DNA of 64,000 bases from Adiantum capillus-veneris (taxonomy: Eukaryota > Streptophyta > Polypodiopsida > Polypodiales > Pteridaceae). The notes beneath the pieces are model-generated. The model searched no databases, was not told where the DNA came from, and saw only the letters and a list, made by a program, of their open reading frames with translations. The stretch spans positions 4,521,045 to 4,585,044 of the forward strand of contig CM043959.1 of NCBI GenBank assembly GCA_014529385.2, in the 5' to 3' direction. How positions within the stretch are numbered: position 1 is the first letter of the stretch; each line of letters begins with the position of its first letter. This document shows, in pieces, positions 1 to 11,187 of the stretch. The translations under genes were made by a program, and so were the position numbers.

Positions 1-161
1 ATGACTGTTTGCGGCTATTGATGGTGCATTGGGTGGCTCTATGTGTTTCCCGGGGCATTGATGATGTGGCATGCATGGCCCTTAGGGTCGGCTCATACGA
101 GGGTCCCCCCCCCCCCCCCCCCCCCTTTGTTGAAGACTAGTGGTCGTTAACTTGGGCACCA
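1..161. other. Left flank, no gene seen
   Basis: No coding pattern is recognised here. The stretch holds a run of 21 C at 105-125. It ends with the octamer GGGCACCA (154-161), which recurs just after the right end of the neighbouring LTR element (6561-6568) and may be part of its target-site duplication. Confidence 0.5.
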
Positions 162-2282
162 CGGTGGTACAGCCAAAGTGTGTTGACCATAGAAGATCGC
201 ATGGGCATATATGTGCAAGTTAGCAGAAGCAAGGCAAAAGGCTGGAGCATCTAGGAAGATCATGGGCTGACAAGCAGCATCGAAAATGTATGCCTAATGC
301 GGCTAATAGGCCAAGAAGGGCTCCATAAGGGGCTCATTTGAGTAGCAGGTGAAGGAGATGTGAGATGCAGTCTTTGGGTCTAGGAATGAAGAGCTTGAAC
401 TACTAAAGGAGTAGGTCCAAATGGCTCGTCAAACCGAGCTACGGAGCTCAAGTTAGTGAAGGTTGAAGGTTTAGTGTGTTGCAGATTCTTGCCGGACAGG
501 ACAGCTAGGGACACGTGGTCCAAGTGGAAGTTAGGGAATAGGCGTGTAGTACTCTATTTATGGAGCCTACCCGTCTTTTTAGATTACAGATCAGAGCCAT
601 GGTTTGCATTTTATGGCAAGTTGAAGTTTTGTTGGGGGCTAGGTTGATGCCCACCTTACCACATGGGGAATCGTGCCATCTGGCATCTTTTGAGCCCCAA
701 CGAAGTTCTACAGCAAGGTATGCATCATACGGGGTTAGCAAGAATTGAATGCATGTCAAACGAAGTCCGGAACGGAAAGATACTGAAGCCAGAAGATTGA
801 GTGCACTTGTCCGGGGTTGATTGCAGATGAAAGTTCTCACTTTTTGCGACCTCGGTTCAAGGTGTTCGTGGATTTTGGATGAGACGAGAGTTATGCGTCT
901 TGGAGCTAGAGATACAAGGTCTCATTTGGCCTTGACTGCTTGGGAGTCAGATCATTAGATGATAGTTGGCAAGCACTGCAAGTTGGGAAGCAAAAATGGG
1001 TTTTCTTGAAGATTTTAAGGGGTCTTGGAACATTGAAAAGGTGAATTGTTCTGGGACTACCACGTGGCGGGCCACAATCCAGTATGCGAGGACCTGGACC
1101 CGGAAAGGAGAGTATAGGTGCTGGGGCGTGAAGCCCATTGTGGTATGTGGAAGCGTGAGGGGAGCTCCGTGATGCCCTAGCGGTGGCTGCCCGTAATGAG
1201 CGTTGTGTGTGGTGATGCGCGCCCGAGCGGCAGCACGGCGGCGATTTTGGGCGGCTCTAGAGGCCCAAGGCCATAGCTGGCCGGCGATCGGTGGCTTCGA
1301 GCGGCTTGTACAGTGATGATGTGGCACACGTAAGTGCCCGTGCCCATGAGGCCACGTTTTTTGAGGGTTAGGGCCCCCCCAATAGCGACATCGCTATTGC
1401 CTACTTAGGGGAGGGGTCCCGTAGTGAAGGCAATGAGAGGAGGAAATTCCATTAGGGGAGGGGAGCAGTCCCGCAAGAGATAGAAAGAGAGAGAGAGTTC
1501 GAGGGCTTCAAGAGGCAAACCAAGTGGAGGGTCGCACGGCTAGAGGACAGCAAGCAAAAGAGAGGGTTCGAGAGGTTCAAGGGGAGATACAAGGGGCCTA
1601 TCCCACCCGCCACAAAGGCCAAAATGGAGAAAGATATGTGTGCATGCAGATACCAAAATACCAAGTGTGCCAAGTGGTGGCAATGCAAAACAAATTCTAA
1701 AAGAAGCTTCAGTTGGTTGTACAAGCTAGATAGCTCCTTATTTTTTTTCTTTTTTAGCCTTAGCCAAGCATTATAAAAGGAGGTAGACGTTCCCTTTTTG
1801 GGGTCTTTTGACCAAGAGGCTTTTTTTCCAGAGAGAGTGATTCGAGTTTTTCAAGCCTATGAATTGCAAGCTTGCCATTGGAGTTGCATACTTGACTGTA
1901 CTATCTCCCTATACAATAATACCAAACATATGCCCCTACTTCTTGTGTTGCTTCTCCCCGTCCCCCTCCTTTTCTCTTGCTCTTTGTGTACTTGCCAGTG
2001 TTTGCAGAGGGTTTGCCTGCAGCTTGAAGGTTGTTACCAAGAGGGCTGAATTGGGGTGTCTTGTGAGCCGGAAAGGGTGAGTTGAGCAGTGTGGGTGCTT
2101 TTGTGCTGTAAGGTGTTTTATTGCGAGTGTGAGACGATTGTTTTGTATGCTTAGGTGGAATTGTTAGTGCAAGTTAGCCAATTTGAAGGTTTTATTAGAG
2201 AGGTTAGGGTTGTTGTGGAATCCCTGGGCTATAGAGAGGCAATTTTTTGTGTGCTGGGTGTGTTCCCTACTCCCCCTCTCCA
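162..2282 (+). repeat. 5' LTR of element 1
   Basis: This is a direct repeat of 4440-6559. Matching landmarks are the GGTACAGCCAAAGTGTG start, the AATAGCGA hairpin near 1380, the TATA box at 1772 and the common 3' end. The initial TG is mutated to CG. The C run before the hairpin is 7 long here and 26 long in the 3' LTR. Confidence 0.88.
1772..1778 (+). promoter_or_regulatory. TATA box in 5' LTR of element 1
   Basis: TATAAAA in the context GCATTATAAAAGGAGG is conserved in the partner LTR at 6050-6056. The position is about 500 bp before the LTR end, as expected for the U3 promoter that drives a retrotransposon transcript. Confidence 0.6.
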
Positions 2283-2393
2283 TTTCTAGTGCCCCCACTG
2301 AGGAGCTGTCGGATGCTCCAATTTGCGGTTGAAAGTGGTGTTTTTCAGCTGACAAAGCGGTTGGTTGATGGTCGAGATGTTTGATGGTCGAGT

Positions 2394-2991
2394 TTGAAGT
2401 TGACAGAGATGGTGGATCTAGGTTTTGGCCCCATATTTACGGACATGGAAGATCCCGAGGATTGGTTAGCAGATTTCGAGTTATGGCTGATGTTGATGCG
2501 TATATCAACGGATGCAAAAAGGTTGCAGACGATGCCGTTGTTGATGCGAGGACGAACCAAGATATGGTTCGATGGTTTAAAGAGCAATGATCGAGGATGT
2601 TGGCAAAGATTGCAAAGTCAATTTTTGGAGCGGTTTTGAGAGGTGAGTACGCCAAAAGAAGCTGGTGCAAGGCTGAAGGAGATACGCCAAGATGTGAGTA
2701 AGGATTTTTCCATTTTCATTGAGCAGTTTGAAGCTGGTTGGTAGAAATTAGAGGTTTCTACTGGGGGTCAAAAGCAGCCTGTATTTAAAGCTGTCAAAGA
2801 TGTTGGAGTGCTTGCATCCGAGGATCAGAGAAAAGGTGAAAGACGGTGCAGATACCTATGAAGATATGGTCTATCTTGCAAAGATAAAGAGTAGAAAGGT
2901 AAAGCGGAAGCTGGAGTTGGGCATGCTAAAGCTAGTAGATTATATGCCTGTTGCGGAGGTAGCAAAGTGCTCTTGGTCCAACCAAAGGTGA
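2394..2991 (+). pseudogene. gag-like remnant of element 1
   Basis: The frame at 2394-2639 translates to about 81 residues with the pattern DPEDWLADFELW, a central basic stretch and a terminal FLERF. This resembles the capsid-type Retrotrans_gag domain, in which conserved Trp residues and an L-x-x-x-F end are typical. After a stop, a second piece (2800-2991, LHPRIREKVKDGADTYEDM) looks like the C-terminal part of the same domain. Frames are broken and there is no zinc knuckle. The assignment rests on pattern resemblance alone. Position just inside the 5' LTR supports it. Confidence 0.55.
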
Positions 2992-4302
2992 TTCCAAGTG
3001 CTCAGAATTCCCAGCCTGTTGAGGTAAGACTTACTATTGGCTATGTTCCTTGGAGATTTCCAGTATGTGAAGTGCATGTGCCAAGGGTAGATGACATTGT
3101 CAACAAGGGGAAGCTTCATGTTGAGGTGAACAAAGAGGCAAAAGCGTTAGCAGATATGGAGGTTCCGGTGCGGGTTGAAGAGGTAAAGCCTGTTCTTGTG
3201 GAAAGTTTGCATGAAAAGATAGTAGAATGCGATGGGATTGCAGCTACCAAGGGTTCAGGAGCTGATGAAGAAATTGAGCAAAGTCAGGATGATGGTTAAA
3301 CTTTTGTGGAGCACCAGTGGATGAAGATGTAGATACGGAATCGGTTTATGATGCCAATGACGATGAAGATACAAGCTCAAATAGCTGGGAGACAAGCGAG
3401 GAGAGTAGACCGGATGAGTCCACATCCTATGACGGGGAGACAGAGTCTGAGGAACCTAAGTTGATAAAGGTAAAGTTGCCCTGTTATGTGTTTGATGATA
3501 TGGTAGTAGCCCATGTGCAAGAAGAACAGGGAACAAAGCAAGCCGAGATGCATGATGAAGACCAAATGGAGACGTCTAGGCCTGCAGATGATGGAATGCA
3601 GGTGAAGGTAGTGTGTGGTGCCATGCTAATGGCTGTGCTCATGGAAGTAGCGGTGGAATGTGCCATGGTGGTGCAGCAGGTGCAGCATTTTTCCAGGAGG
3701 GATGGAGCAGACATACCTATGAGGAAGTCGAGGTGAATACAATAGAGACCGAGTTTCTCTCTTCCCAAGAAGATCCTGATGCAGCGATGATAGAAGAGAT
3801 GCTTGAAGAACAAGAGATTAAAGCTGAAGAGCAAGAGGTGTTGATTGGCCTTGAAGGGCCGGTAGATGGGGAAGGGCTCGATAATGCTGGAATTGAGTGT
3901 ATGGCCAAAGAGGAGGTTGTGATGCCAGAGACGAAGGAGATTTCGATGCAACAGACATGTCCAGTGGTGGAGAAAGGAGAATCCCAGACAATGACATTGC
4001 TTCCATTAAAGGTATGTAAGCTATGGTTGGTGCGTATGGTGGTAAATACAGCTATACGAAGTCTGGTTCAGCAAGTACATGGGTCTATGCTCAAGGCCTC
4101 CACTTTATTTGGTTGGGAGGGAGGGTCAGACATGTGTTGGTGCTTGGTGTCAGGTAGGCTAGGGCCAGCCTACACACATGATGGTCTAGGTGCTGCGGTA
4201 CGGCACTATGTTGAGCAGTTACAAATGGGTGGAAGATATCCAAGGCAGGTGTTTGATCCAGGTGGAAGCTATATGATGCAGGGGGTGGGGCAACCCACTT
4301 GA
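2967..4302 (+). pseudogene. Unrecognised acidic reading frames of element 1
   Basis: Three successive frames (2967-3299, 3317-3736, 3613-4302) continue to the polypurine tract. The middle one is strongly acidic (DEDVDTESVYDANDDEDTS) with Ser/Glu runs. The last one (229 residues) is Glu-rich and then turns Gly-rich near its C-terminus (GRYPRQVFDPGGSYMMQG). No protease, reverse transcriptase, RNase H or integrase motif is visible. Codon use looks protein-like, and the frames are separated by only one or two breaks. I do not recognise a family. It could be a captured host fragment or a rapidly evolving element protein. Confidence 0.4.
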
Positions 4303-4425
4303 AGGTTTGGCAGTAGGGTGCAATAAAACTGTGTACATATGGTTTTGGTTTTCTCATAGTGTTTGCCAGGTTTTGCAGTTATAAGGGTAATAAAGCTCTT
4401 ATGTGGTTGAGCATAAATGCTCAAC

Positions 4426-4439
4426 TAGGGGGTGGGCAA
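4426..4439 (+). other. Polypurine tract of element 1
   Basis: TAGGGGGTGGGCAA sits directly before the TG of the 3' LTR and is preceded by a 20-bp palindrome (4406-4425). It is the expected plus-strand primer and sets the orientation. Confidence 0.6.
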
Positions 4440-6559
4440 TGATGGTACAGCCAAAGTGTGTCGACCATAGAAGATGGCATGGGCAAATATGTGCAGGTTA
4501 GCAGAAGCAGGGCAAAAGGCTGGAGCAGCTAGAAAGATCATGGACTGACAAGCAGCAGCAGAAATGTATGCCTGATGCGGCTAATAGGCCAGGAAGGGCT
4601 CCATAAGGGGCTCATTTGAGTAGCAGGTGAAGGAGATTCGAGATGTAGTCTTTGGGTCCAAGAATGAAGAGCTTGAAGTGCTGAAGGAGTAGGTCCAAAC
4701 AGCTCGTCAATCCGAGCTACGGAGCTCAAGTTAGTGAAGGTTGAAGGTTCAGTGTGTTGCAAATTCTTGCCGGACAGGGCAGCTAGGGACAGGTGGTCCA
4801 AGGGGAAGTTAGGGTATAGGCATGTAGTACTCTATTTATAGAGCCTACCCGTCTTTTCAGATTATAGATCAAAGCCATGGTTTGCATTTTATGGCCAGTT
4901 GAAGTTTTGCCGGGGGCTAGGTTGGTGCCCACCTGACCACATGGGGAATCGTGCCATCTGGCATCTTTTGAGACTCAAGAAAGTTCTACAGCAGGGTATG
5001 CATCATACGAGGTTAGCAAGAATTGACTGCACGTCAAACAAAGTTCGAAACAAAAAGATACTGAAGCCAATAGATTGAGTGCACTTGTCCGGGGTTGATT
5101 GCAGATGAAAGTTCTCACTTTTTGCGACCTCGGTTCGAGGTCTTCCTAGATTTTGGATGAGACGAGAGTTATGCGGCTTGGAGTTGGAGATACAAGGTCT
5201 CAATTGGCCTTGACTGCTTGGGAGTCAGATAATCAGATGATAGTTGGCAAGCACTGCAAGTTGAGAAGCAAAAATGGGTTTTTTTGAAGATTTTAAGGGG
5301 TCTTGGAACCTTGAAAAGGTGAATTGTTCTGGGACTGCCACGTGGCGGGCCATAATCTCGTATGCAAGGACCTGGACTTGGAAAGGAGAATATAAGGGCT
5401 GGGGCATGAAGCCCATTGTGGTATGTGGAGTCGTGAGGGGAGCTACGTGATGCCCTGGCGATGGTTGCCCGTAATGGGCGCTGTGTGTGGTGATGCGCGC
5501 CCGAGCGGCAGCACAGCGGCGATTTTGGGCAACCCTGGCGGCGCAAGGGGGTAGCTGGGCGGCGACTGGTGGCTCTGAGCGGTTTGTACAGTGATGATGT
5601 GGCACCCGTAAGTGACCGTGCCCATGAGGCCACGTTTTTTGAGGGTTAGCCCCCCCCCCCCCCCCCCCCCCCCCCATAGCGACATCGCTATTGCATGCTT
5701 AGGGGAGGGGTCCCGCAATGAAGGCAGTGATGAGAGGAGGAAATTCCATTAGGGGAGGGGAGGAGTCCCGTAAGAGATAGAAAGAGAGAGAGAGAGTTCG
5801 AGGTGGAGGGTCGCACGGCCAGAGGATAGCAAGTAAGAGAAAGGGTTCGGGAGGTTCAAGGGAGATACAAGGGGCCTATCCCACCCGCCACAAAGGCCAA
5901 AATGGACAAAAATATGTGTGCCATGCAGATACCAAAATACCAAGTGCGCCAAGTGGTGGCAATGGAAAACAAATTCTAAAAGAAGCTTCTGTTGGTTGTA
6001 CGAGCTAGATAGCTCCTTATTTTTTTCGTTTTTAGCCTTAGCCAAGCATTATAAAAGGAGGTAGACGTTCCTTTTTTGGGGTCTTTTGACCAAAAGGCTT
6101 TTTTGCCAGAGAGTGATTGGAATTTTTCAAGCCAGTGTATTGCAAGCTTGCCATTGGAGCTGCATACTTGACTGTACTATCTCCTTATGCAATAATACCA
6201 AACATTTGCCCCTACTTCTTGTGTTGCTTCTCCCCATCCCCTTCCTTTTCTCTTGCTCTTTCTGTACTTGCCGGTGTTTGCAAAGGGTTTGCCTGCAGCT
6301 TGAATGTTGTTACCAAGAGGTAGAATTGGGGTGTCTTGTGAGCCGGAAAGGGTGAGTTGAGCAATGTGGGTGCTGTTGTGCTGTAAGGTGTTTTTTTGCA
6401 AGGTGTGGGACAATTGTTCTGTATCCTTAGGTGGAATTGTTAGTGCAAAATAGCCAATTTGAAGGTTTTATTAGAGAGGTTAGGGGTGTTGTGGAATCCC
6501 TGGGCTATAGAGAGGCAAACATTTTGTGTGCTAGTTGTGTTCCCTATTCCCCCTCTCCA
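4440..6559 (+). repeat. 3' LTR of element 1
   Basis: This is a direct repeat of 162-2282 with scattered substitutions and small indels. It starts TGATGGTACAGCC and ends CTCTCCA. It carries a 26-base C run (5650-5675) next to the ATAGCGA-CA-TCGCTAT hairpin (5676-5691) and a TATA box at 6050. Confidence 0.88.
6050..6056 (+). promoter_or_regulatory. TATA box in 3' LTR of element 1
   Basis: TATAAAA occurs in the same context as the 5' LTR copy at 1772-1778. In a 3' LTR it could drive read-through transcription into the flank. Confidence 0.55.
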
Positions 6560-6940
6560 AGGGCACCAAGCTCCACCTCTATATATGGGAGGGCTTACCC
6601 CAAGGAGGGATAAGAAAAGCAAGCGGGTTAAAAGTGGCAGTTCATGTGCGAGCATGCAGGAAAGTTGGATGGGTGTTCGGAGGAAAACAAGTTTGCTAAA
6701 GAAGGAACATCCATCCCAATAAGGGGGGCCCTTTTGCCGATGTGGGACAACAGCTGCATCGGAGAATAGAGAAAGCCTTGTACACAAGTTTTAGCTCTAG
6801 AATCAAGTGCGGATTGCTGATTATTGTCAATCTCCCCACCTCCCTTTCTCTTCTCCTTTGGTTCTGCGCTTTCGTGTTGGTGTTAGTGTGTGTGTAATCT
6901 CTTGGTGGAATGAGCCGGTCTCTTTAGGTAGCTATTCCAG
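6560..6940. other. Unassigned spacer, possibly an old LTR tail
   Basis: No coding frame is supported. The text contains TATATATGGGAGGG near 6580 and a pyrimidine-rich stretch near 6835-6860 leading to GTGTGTGTAATCTCTTGG, a composition common in LTR R-U5 regions. No second copy was found in the window, so the identity is open. Confidence 0.3.
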
Positions 6941-7426
6941 TGTTGGAGTTCAAATCTAGTTGGGAGTTCAGGGAATTCAGATGGTGCTTATCGAATCAGA
7001 CAACTGGAATTGAAGTACTGGACTGGAATAGAGAACTAAACTAAGATAGAGTATTGAACTAGAAAAAGTACTGAACTGGAAAGACAGAAGACTGGAACAT
7101 TGGAACTGATAATGTATATTCAGGTCAGTATATGCATAACACAGAAAGTACAAGCTAAGCATTAAATTACAAATGTCCAAGCCCAAAAGGTTCCTAGGAT
7201 TAATACAAGAACTTCGGAGATAAGTACAGGGGCTAACAATAGCACATGACAACCAACCTGTAGAATGTGTAATGGGTCCTATCTATAGGATTTTGTAGAG
7301 TTACTACAATAACTATTGTAGTTACTGCTCGTCGGATACTTCTAGAAGTTATCTCCGAGAATTCCTAAGGAGTTGTTCCTGCCACTGGTAATTCCTAAGG
7401 AACTGTTCCCACCTCCTACATCTACA
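6941..7426 (-). repeat. 3' LTR of element M
   Basis: The repeat is bounded by TGTTGGAGTTC on the left and ATCTACA on the right (minus-strand TG...CA). Its right two thirds match 15450-15794, including the CTGAACTGGAAAGAC stretch and the ACAACCAACC block. The left end at 6941 is inferred from the TG/CA rule because the partner copy is truncated there. Confidence 0.65.
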
Positions 7427-7443
7427 TCCTTCCCTTCTTTCTT
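7427..7443 (-). other. Polypurine tract of element M
   Basis: The minus strand reads AAGAAAGAAGGGAAGGA immediately before the LTR start TGTAGATG. This fixes the minus orientation. Confidence 0.65.
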
Positions 7444-9003
7444 GAATTACTGTATGAAACCAAATTTATCATCGACGAGCCAAAAGGAATCTTTTGTTTT
7501 CAAAAGTATAGGGTCATTCTTGATGTGTGTATCTGGAAAATCCGCCTCCAGATTTTCATATCAGGAAGTGGACTACCCAATATCCTTCCATTGAACCAGC
7601 TTCCTCTTGCCTTTCCTCTTTGGTGCCTCAGAAGAACCGTTACCAGCATTTTCCTTCTAGATGAATCTGTAAATGGCCTCTTGTTCAAGCTGATCCTTCC
7701 TTGTTATATTCATCTCGTGTCCTAGGGCGTGAGAGGGTTGTATGTTTTGGTGTTAGGTTCATACAAGGTTTGTTTTCCTTTAGTGAGATGAGGTCTGGCC
7801 ACCTTATGACAATGCGCGGCAGTGTGTATCCATCCTTGTGAAAGCGGATGATTAGTCTTAACTCTCGCTTCAAAAAGGATTTCAATCATCTCTCTGTAAT
7901 GTGGGCCTAAGGCTTCCTTAGCAGTGATGTCTTTTTCTGGAATTTTGGAAGAGTGCATTGTTAACTGATGTGATCTTTGTCAGTCCTCAGAGTTGGACCC
8001 ACCATTGACCCATGCAAAGCTTGAAGTGTTAGATGGCAGCTTGTAAATCAAGTACAATGTCTTTCTGAAGTGTCGTCTCTACTTTTGGTTGCCAAGCTCT
8101 CCAGTCAAAAGTGGCTCTGTCATACCAATCACAAATCTCATCTATAATGCTGAGATATGTGAACTGGTCAACTGGTTCTGGATGCTGAGGATACAGTGTT
8201 GGGAAAAATTTTGGCAACTCTGATTCCTTAGCAGATAAAGAATATAAAAGGACTAGAAAGTCAGGTACAAACTCAAGGAAAATGACCTGATTCTCTTGCT
8301 ACATCATCTTCCTAGTAATCCTTACAAGTTGAAAGGCATGTCTAAGAACGTTTGCCTAAGCTCCTACCGACATCTACTTGTGGGGTCCTTGGCTAGTGGT
8401 GGCCTGATCCTTAATCATAGCTTGCACTCTTTGGTCTAAGATTCCCCTTGCACTCTGAATTTGAATCAGAATTTGTTTGAGCTGAGTTCTGATCTCTTTC
8501 ATACATTTGTATGTAGGCCGGTTGCCTAACAGTAGATCAAGTTCTAGACCCAAGGATTTCAAATCAGCTATTTAATTCCTTTGCAAAAATGGATTAACAG
8601 CTTTATCATATGTTGCTACTGTCCATTAAGGGACTCTGTCTAGCAGTTGAATACAGCTGGATGAGGGCATAACTGACAAACTTCTTGACCATGGAAACTG
8701 GCTGATTTTCAATTCCGGACCATCTGCCTAGTCCCAACATAGAGCATCTGGAAGCGTTCTAAATCAGAGAAAATAGTTTTGTCTTCCAAAAACCTCCTTG
8801 TGATGGGTGCTGCTTGATGCCTTAATATTTTATTGGGTGTAATCAATTGTAGAGAATGTTGATCAATGGTGTCAGACTCAAAAGGGTAGACTACATCTTT
8901 ACCTTTATATTTGTTGGTTAGTTTTGTTTGATGATGTAGTTCCTATTGATCCCTAGGTGTAGTGTTTTGTTGGGTTCGATCAATATGATGCTGGACAACA
9001 GTC
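7444..9003 (-). pseudogene. Unrecognised minus-strand coding remnants of element M
   Basis: Short frames on the minus strand (8374-8562, 8029-8217, 7722-7958, 7685-7885, 7500-7688) have protein-like composition, for example HPEPVDQFTYLSIIDEICDW and KTNHPLSQGWIHTAAHCHK. They are broken by stops and shifts. I see no catalytic motif for protease, reverse transcriptase, RNase H or integrase. The frames probably belong to one decayed polyprotein downstream of the coiled-coil frame at 9004-9688. Whether this is gag or an additional element protein cannot be told. Confidence 0.4.
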
Positions 9004-9688
9004 CTAATTATGTTCTTCAGCAGCACTAGGATTGCCTTTATCAGTGTCATTGCCCCCAGTCAAAGCTGACCCTCCAGCTCCTCGGCCTGATGGTGGGGAA
9101 GGGGGAGTATCATCATCATGGTCATCAGGTTTATCTCGATTTTCCCTTGTATCATCCTCCTCCTCTTTGTCAAAATCTTCTCCATGATTATTTTGATTAT
9201 TTATATAATCAATTATGGCCTGATTCACCAGTGTTGTGTTGTAATCAGTGACTTTGTCCTGCAAATCACTATGAATGGAGTCAATCAATGCTTGAAGATA
9301 TTTAAGAATCAGTGTAGCACGACCCTCAAGATTGATTATATTTGCAATATTTTGGTAAATATACTTCTCCAGTACAGACTGCTTGAACAGAGTGTGCATT
9401 TTGAGTAGCTCTTTATAATCGATTGCTTCATGCTTAGCAAGTTCTAAAATCAATCAGCATCAGTCTGGGCTTTTTCCTTTGCTTCGAAAATCATCCGTTT
9501 GTCAGATTCTAACCTAAGAAGCTTAGTCTCCAGAGCACTGATGGTTTGAGTTGTTTGGGCTTTCTCAATCCGATGGCAAAGAGCTTGGTCAGCGAATTCC
9601 CTCTGAGCTTGTCAAGTCTCGGCTTTAGCTGTGGCTAGTTCTGCTTTGAGGTTTTCTAATTCAGTGTTGGACACTAATGCTTCCATCA
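9004..9688 (-). pseudogene. Coiled-coil plus acidic-tail protein of element M
   Basis: A frame starting at the minus-strand Met at 9688 (MEALVSNTELENLKAELATA) runs as a heptad-rich coiled coil of about 80 residues. It has one internal stop, then a one-base shift. It continues as ELAKHEAIDYKELLKMHTLF and through a second helical region to an acidic segment (GEDFDKEEEDDTRENRDK) and a Pro/Gly-rich tail ending near 9004. Total length is about 230 residues. The family is not recognised. A structural, gag-like role is only an inference from its place next to the 5' end of a minus-strand LTR element. Confidence 0.45.
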
Positions 9689-9941
9689 TTTGCCTAAGGG
9701 AGTTTACAATAGTATTCTAGGATGTCTGAATCGCAGCAAAGCATCCATCCATGATAGTGGCTATATCAAAATTGTTTGGCTCAGCACAGGAGCCAGGTAT
9801 GGAAGGGTTGCTCTATCCGGTTTTTACAGGACCATCCTACCCTTCAAAAGATTTTTCTGCAGACGTCAGAGCCGGTTACACTTTACTACTTGTAAAGCTG
9901 ACTCGCTCCTTTGCTGACTTGGAGGAATGGTAGAGACTATT

Positions 9942-10133
9942 TGTTGGGGTATTAAGCCCAATGTGGTCGCCCAGGTAAGTGGGCGGGCCGCCAGGTATGT
10001 ACACATATTCTTTTGTAAAAACCTAATAAGAAATCACTATGCTCTACACATTACAGTAGAGCGAGTTCACCATATCGTCGTGCTCTTCCTCTCGCACTCT
10101 CTCTCGCGTAGCACTTCCGCTCGTACTCCTTCA
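9942..10133 (+). repeat. 5' LTR of Copia-A
   Basis: The repeat is 192 bp, TGTTGGGGTATTAAGCCC to CGTACTCCTTCA. The CT-rich 3' end (CTCTCGCACTCTCTCTCGCG) is typical of plant LTR R-U5 regions. Confidence 0.93.
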
Positions 10134-10135
10134 AC

Positions 10136-10147
10136 TGGTATCAGAGC
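10136..10147 (+). other. Primer binding site of Copia-A
   Basis: TGGTATCAGAGC lies two bases after the 5' LTR. It is the standard plant sequence complementary to the 3' end of initiator methionine tRNA, where minus-strand synthesis begins. Confidence 0.93.
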
Positions 10148-11187
10148 TCAGATCGAGGCTCGGGGCAGCACTGCAGGAGGCTAGAGTCACCAGCTCAGAT
10201 TGGAGTGAAATTCGACAGGCAAAGACACGGCCCCAAATTCTGCGGTCATCTCGGCCACCGTTCGGCTTCGACAAAGGTCTGCGCAGGCCATTTTTGACTA
10301 CGTGGTCTCAACGAGTGCATATCCGACTCTGCAAATTTGGGGTTTTTCGGCCTACGACTACAGGTGCTGAGGATATCGACACTCCCAGAGTGTTGATTTG
10401 TGGCTGTCTACACATCGAAGGACGGCTCACAGTTCTTGGAGGCGTGTCACATACGACACAGGCGCATCTACACACAGACTGTAGGCGACATCCACTAGTT
10501 CATCAGGTAGCTTGTGTTGCTGCTTGATATTCCAGATTTCATCCTGACATTGCAGGTACTTCCACATGGGATGTATTGTCAGAGATGATGTATGTCTGTT
10601 GAGGGTTTGCTGGCTGTGAGTCACGCAGCAAACAACCGCCGCAGCGGTTACAGCATACAGTGGGAAATTTGTGGATGTATGACTTTGTGGGAAGTCTATG
10701 TACTGTCAGATTTACTGCAGCCTTTGTTGAAGGTCAAGTGAGGTTTTATTGAGCTGGGGGATTCTCGAATGTTGAGATCCTTTCAGTGATACAGGTCTTG
10801 GAGCGATCCCTCGAGCACCCTTAGATAGGCAGCTAGGATGTATTGACTGTGAGTTAGACAGTTGGGATTGCATCTTTGCTTTACTGCCGTTGAGGCATTG
10901 TCGCAGTCTATGCTTACCGGATAGTGACAGGACAGTAAGAGACAGTACAGGTGCAAGACAGGTTTACCTGCAGCTTACAGTGTCAGAGAGACAGTGTTTT
11001 TTGAGCTGTTTTTTGAGCTGTTTTTAGTACACCAGAGCCATTTTACAAAGGAGACTCTGCCAAAATTTTAGCAGAATCTGAAGCTTTCTTGGTTCATTTG
11101 ACAGGTTGATATTGGTTCAGAGGTCAGTTTACAGGGGAAACTCTGCCGAATTTTCCCCAGGAAAGTAAACTACTGTGAAGCGTAGCT
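10148..11187 (+). other. Untranslated leader of Copia-A
   Basis: This is about 1.04 kb between primer site and gag with no supported gene. It holds two related motifs (GGAGACTCTGCCAAAATTTT near 11049 and GGGAAACTCTGCCGAATTTT near 11136) that also appear in the leader of the older Copia-B, suggesting common descent or a packaging or translation signal. Confidence 0.6.

Larger units (their letters stand above)
162..6559 (+). mobile_element. Non-autonomous LTR retrotransposon with 2.1 kb LTRs (element 1)
   Basis: Two long direct repeats (162-2282 and 4440-6559) flank an internal region of about 2.16 kb. The 3' LTR begins TGATGGTACAGCC directly after a purine-rich tract (4426-4439), which sets the + orientation. 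Both LTRs end in CTCTCCA. The octamer GGGCACCA lies immediately left of the 5' LTR and one base right of the 3' LTR. It is longer than the usual 5-bp duplication, so I treat it as a probable duplication only. The internal region carries gag-like frames and acidic frames of unknown function but no protease, reverse transcriptase or integrase. The layout resembles large non-autonomous retrotransposon derivatives. No TGGTATCAGAGC-type primer site follows the 5' LTR. Confidence 0.85.

Noticed and set aside
5169-5718. 150-residue minus-strand frames with Gly run and His/Pro-rich sequence
   Set aside because: They lie antisense inside the 3' LTR of element 1, the Gly run comes from the poly-C tract, and the partial copy in the other LTR is broken.
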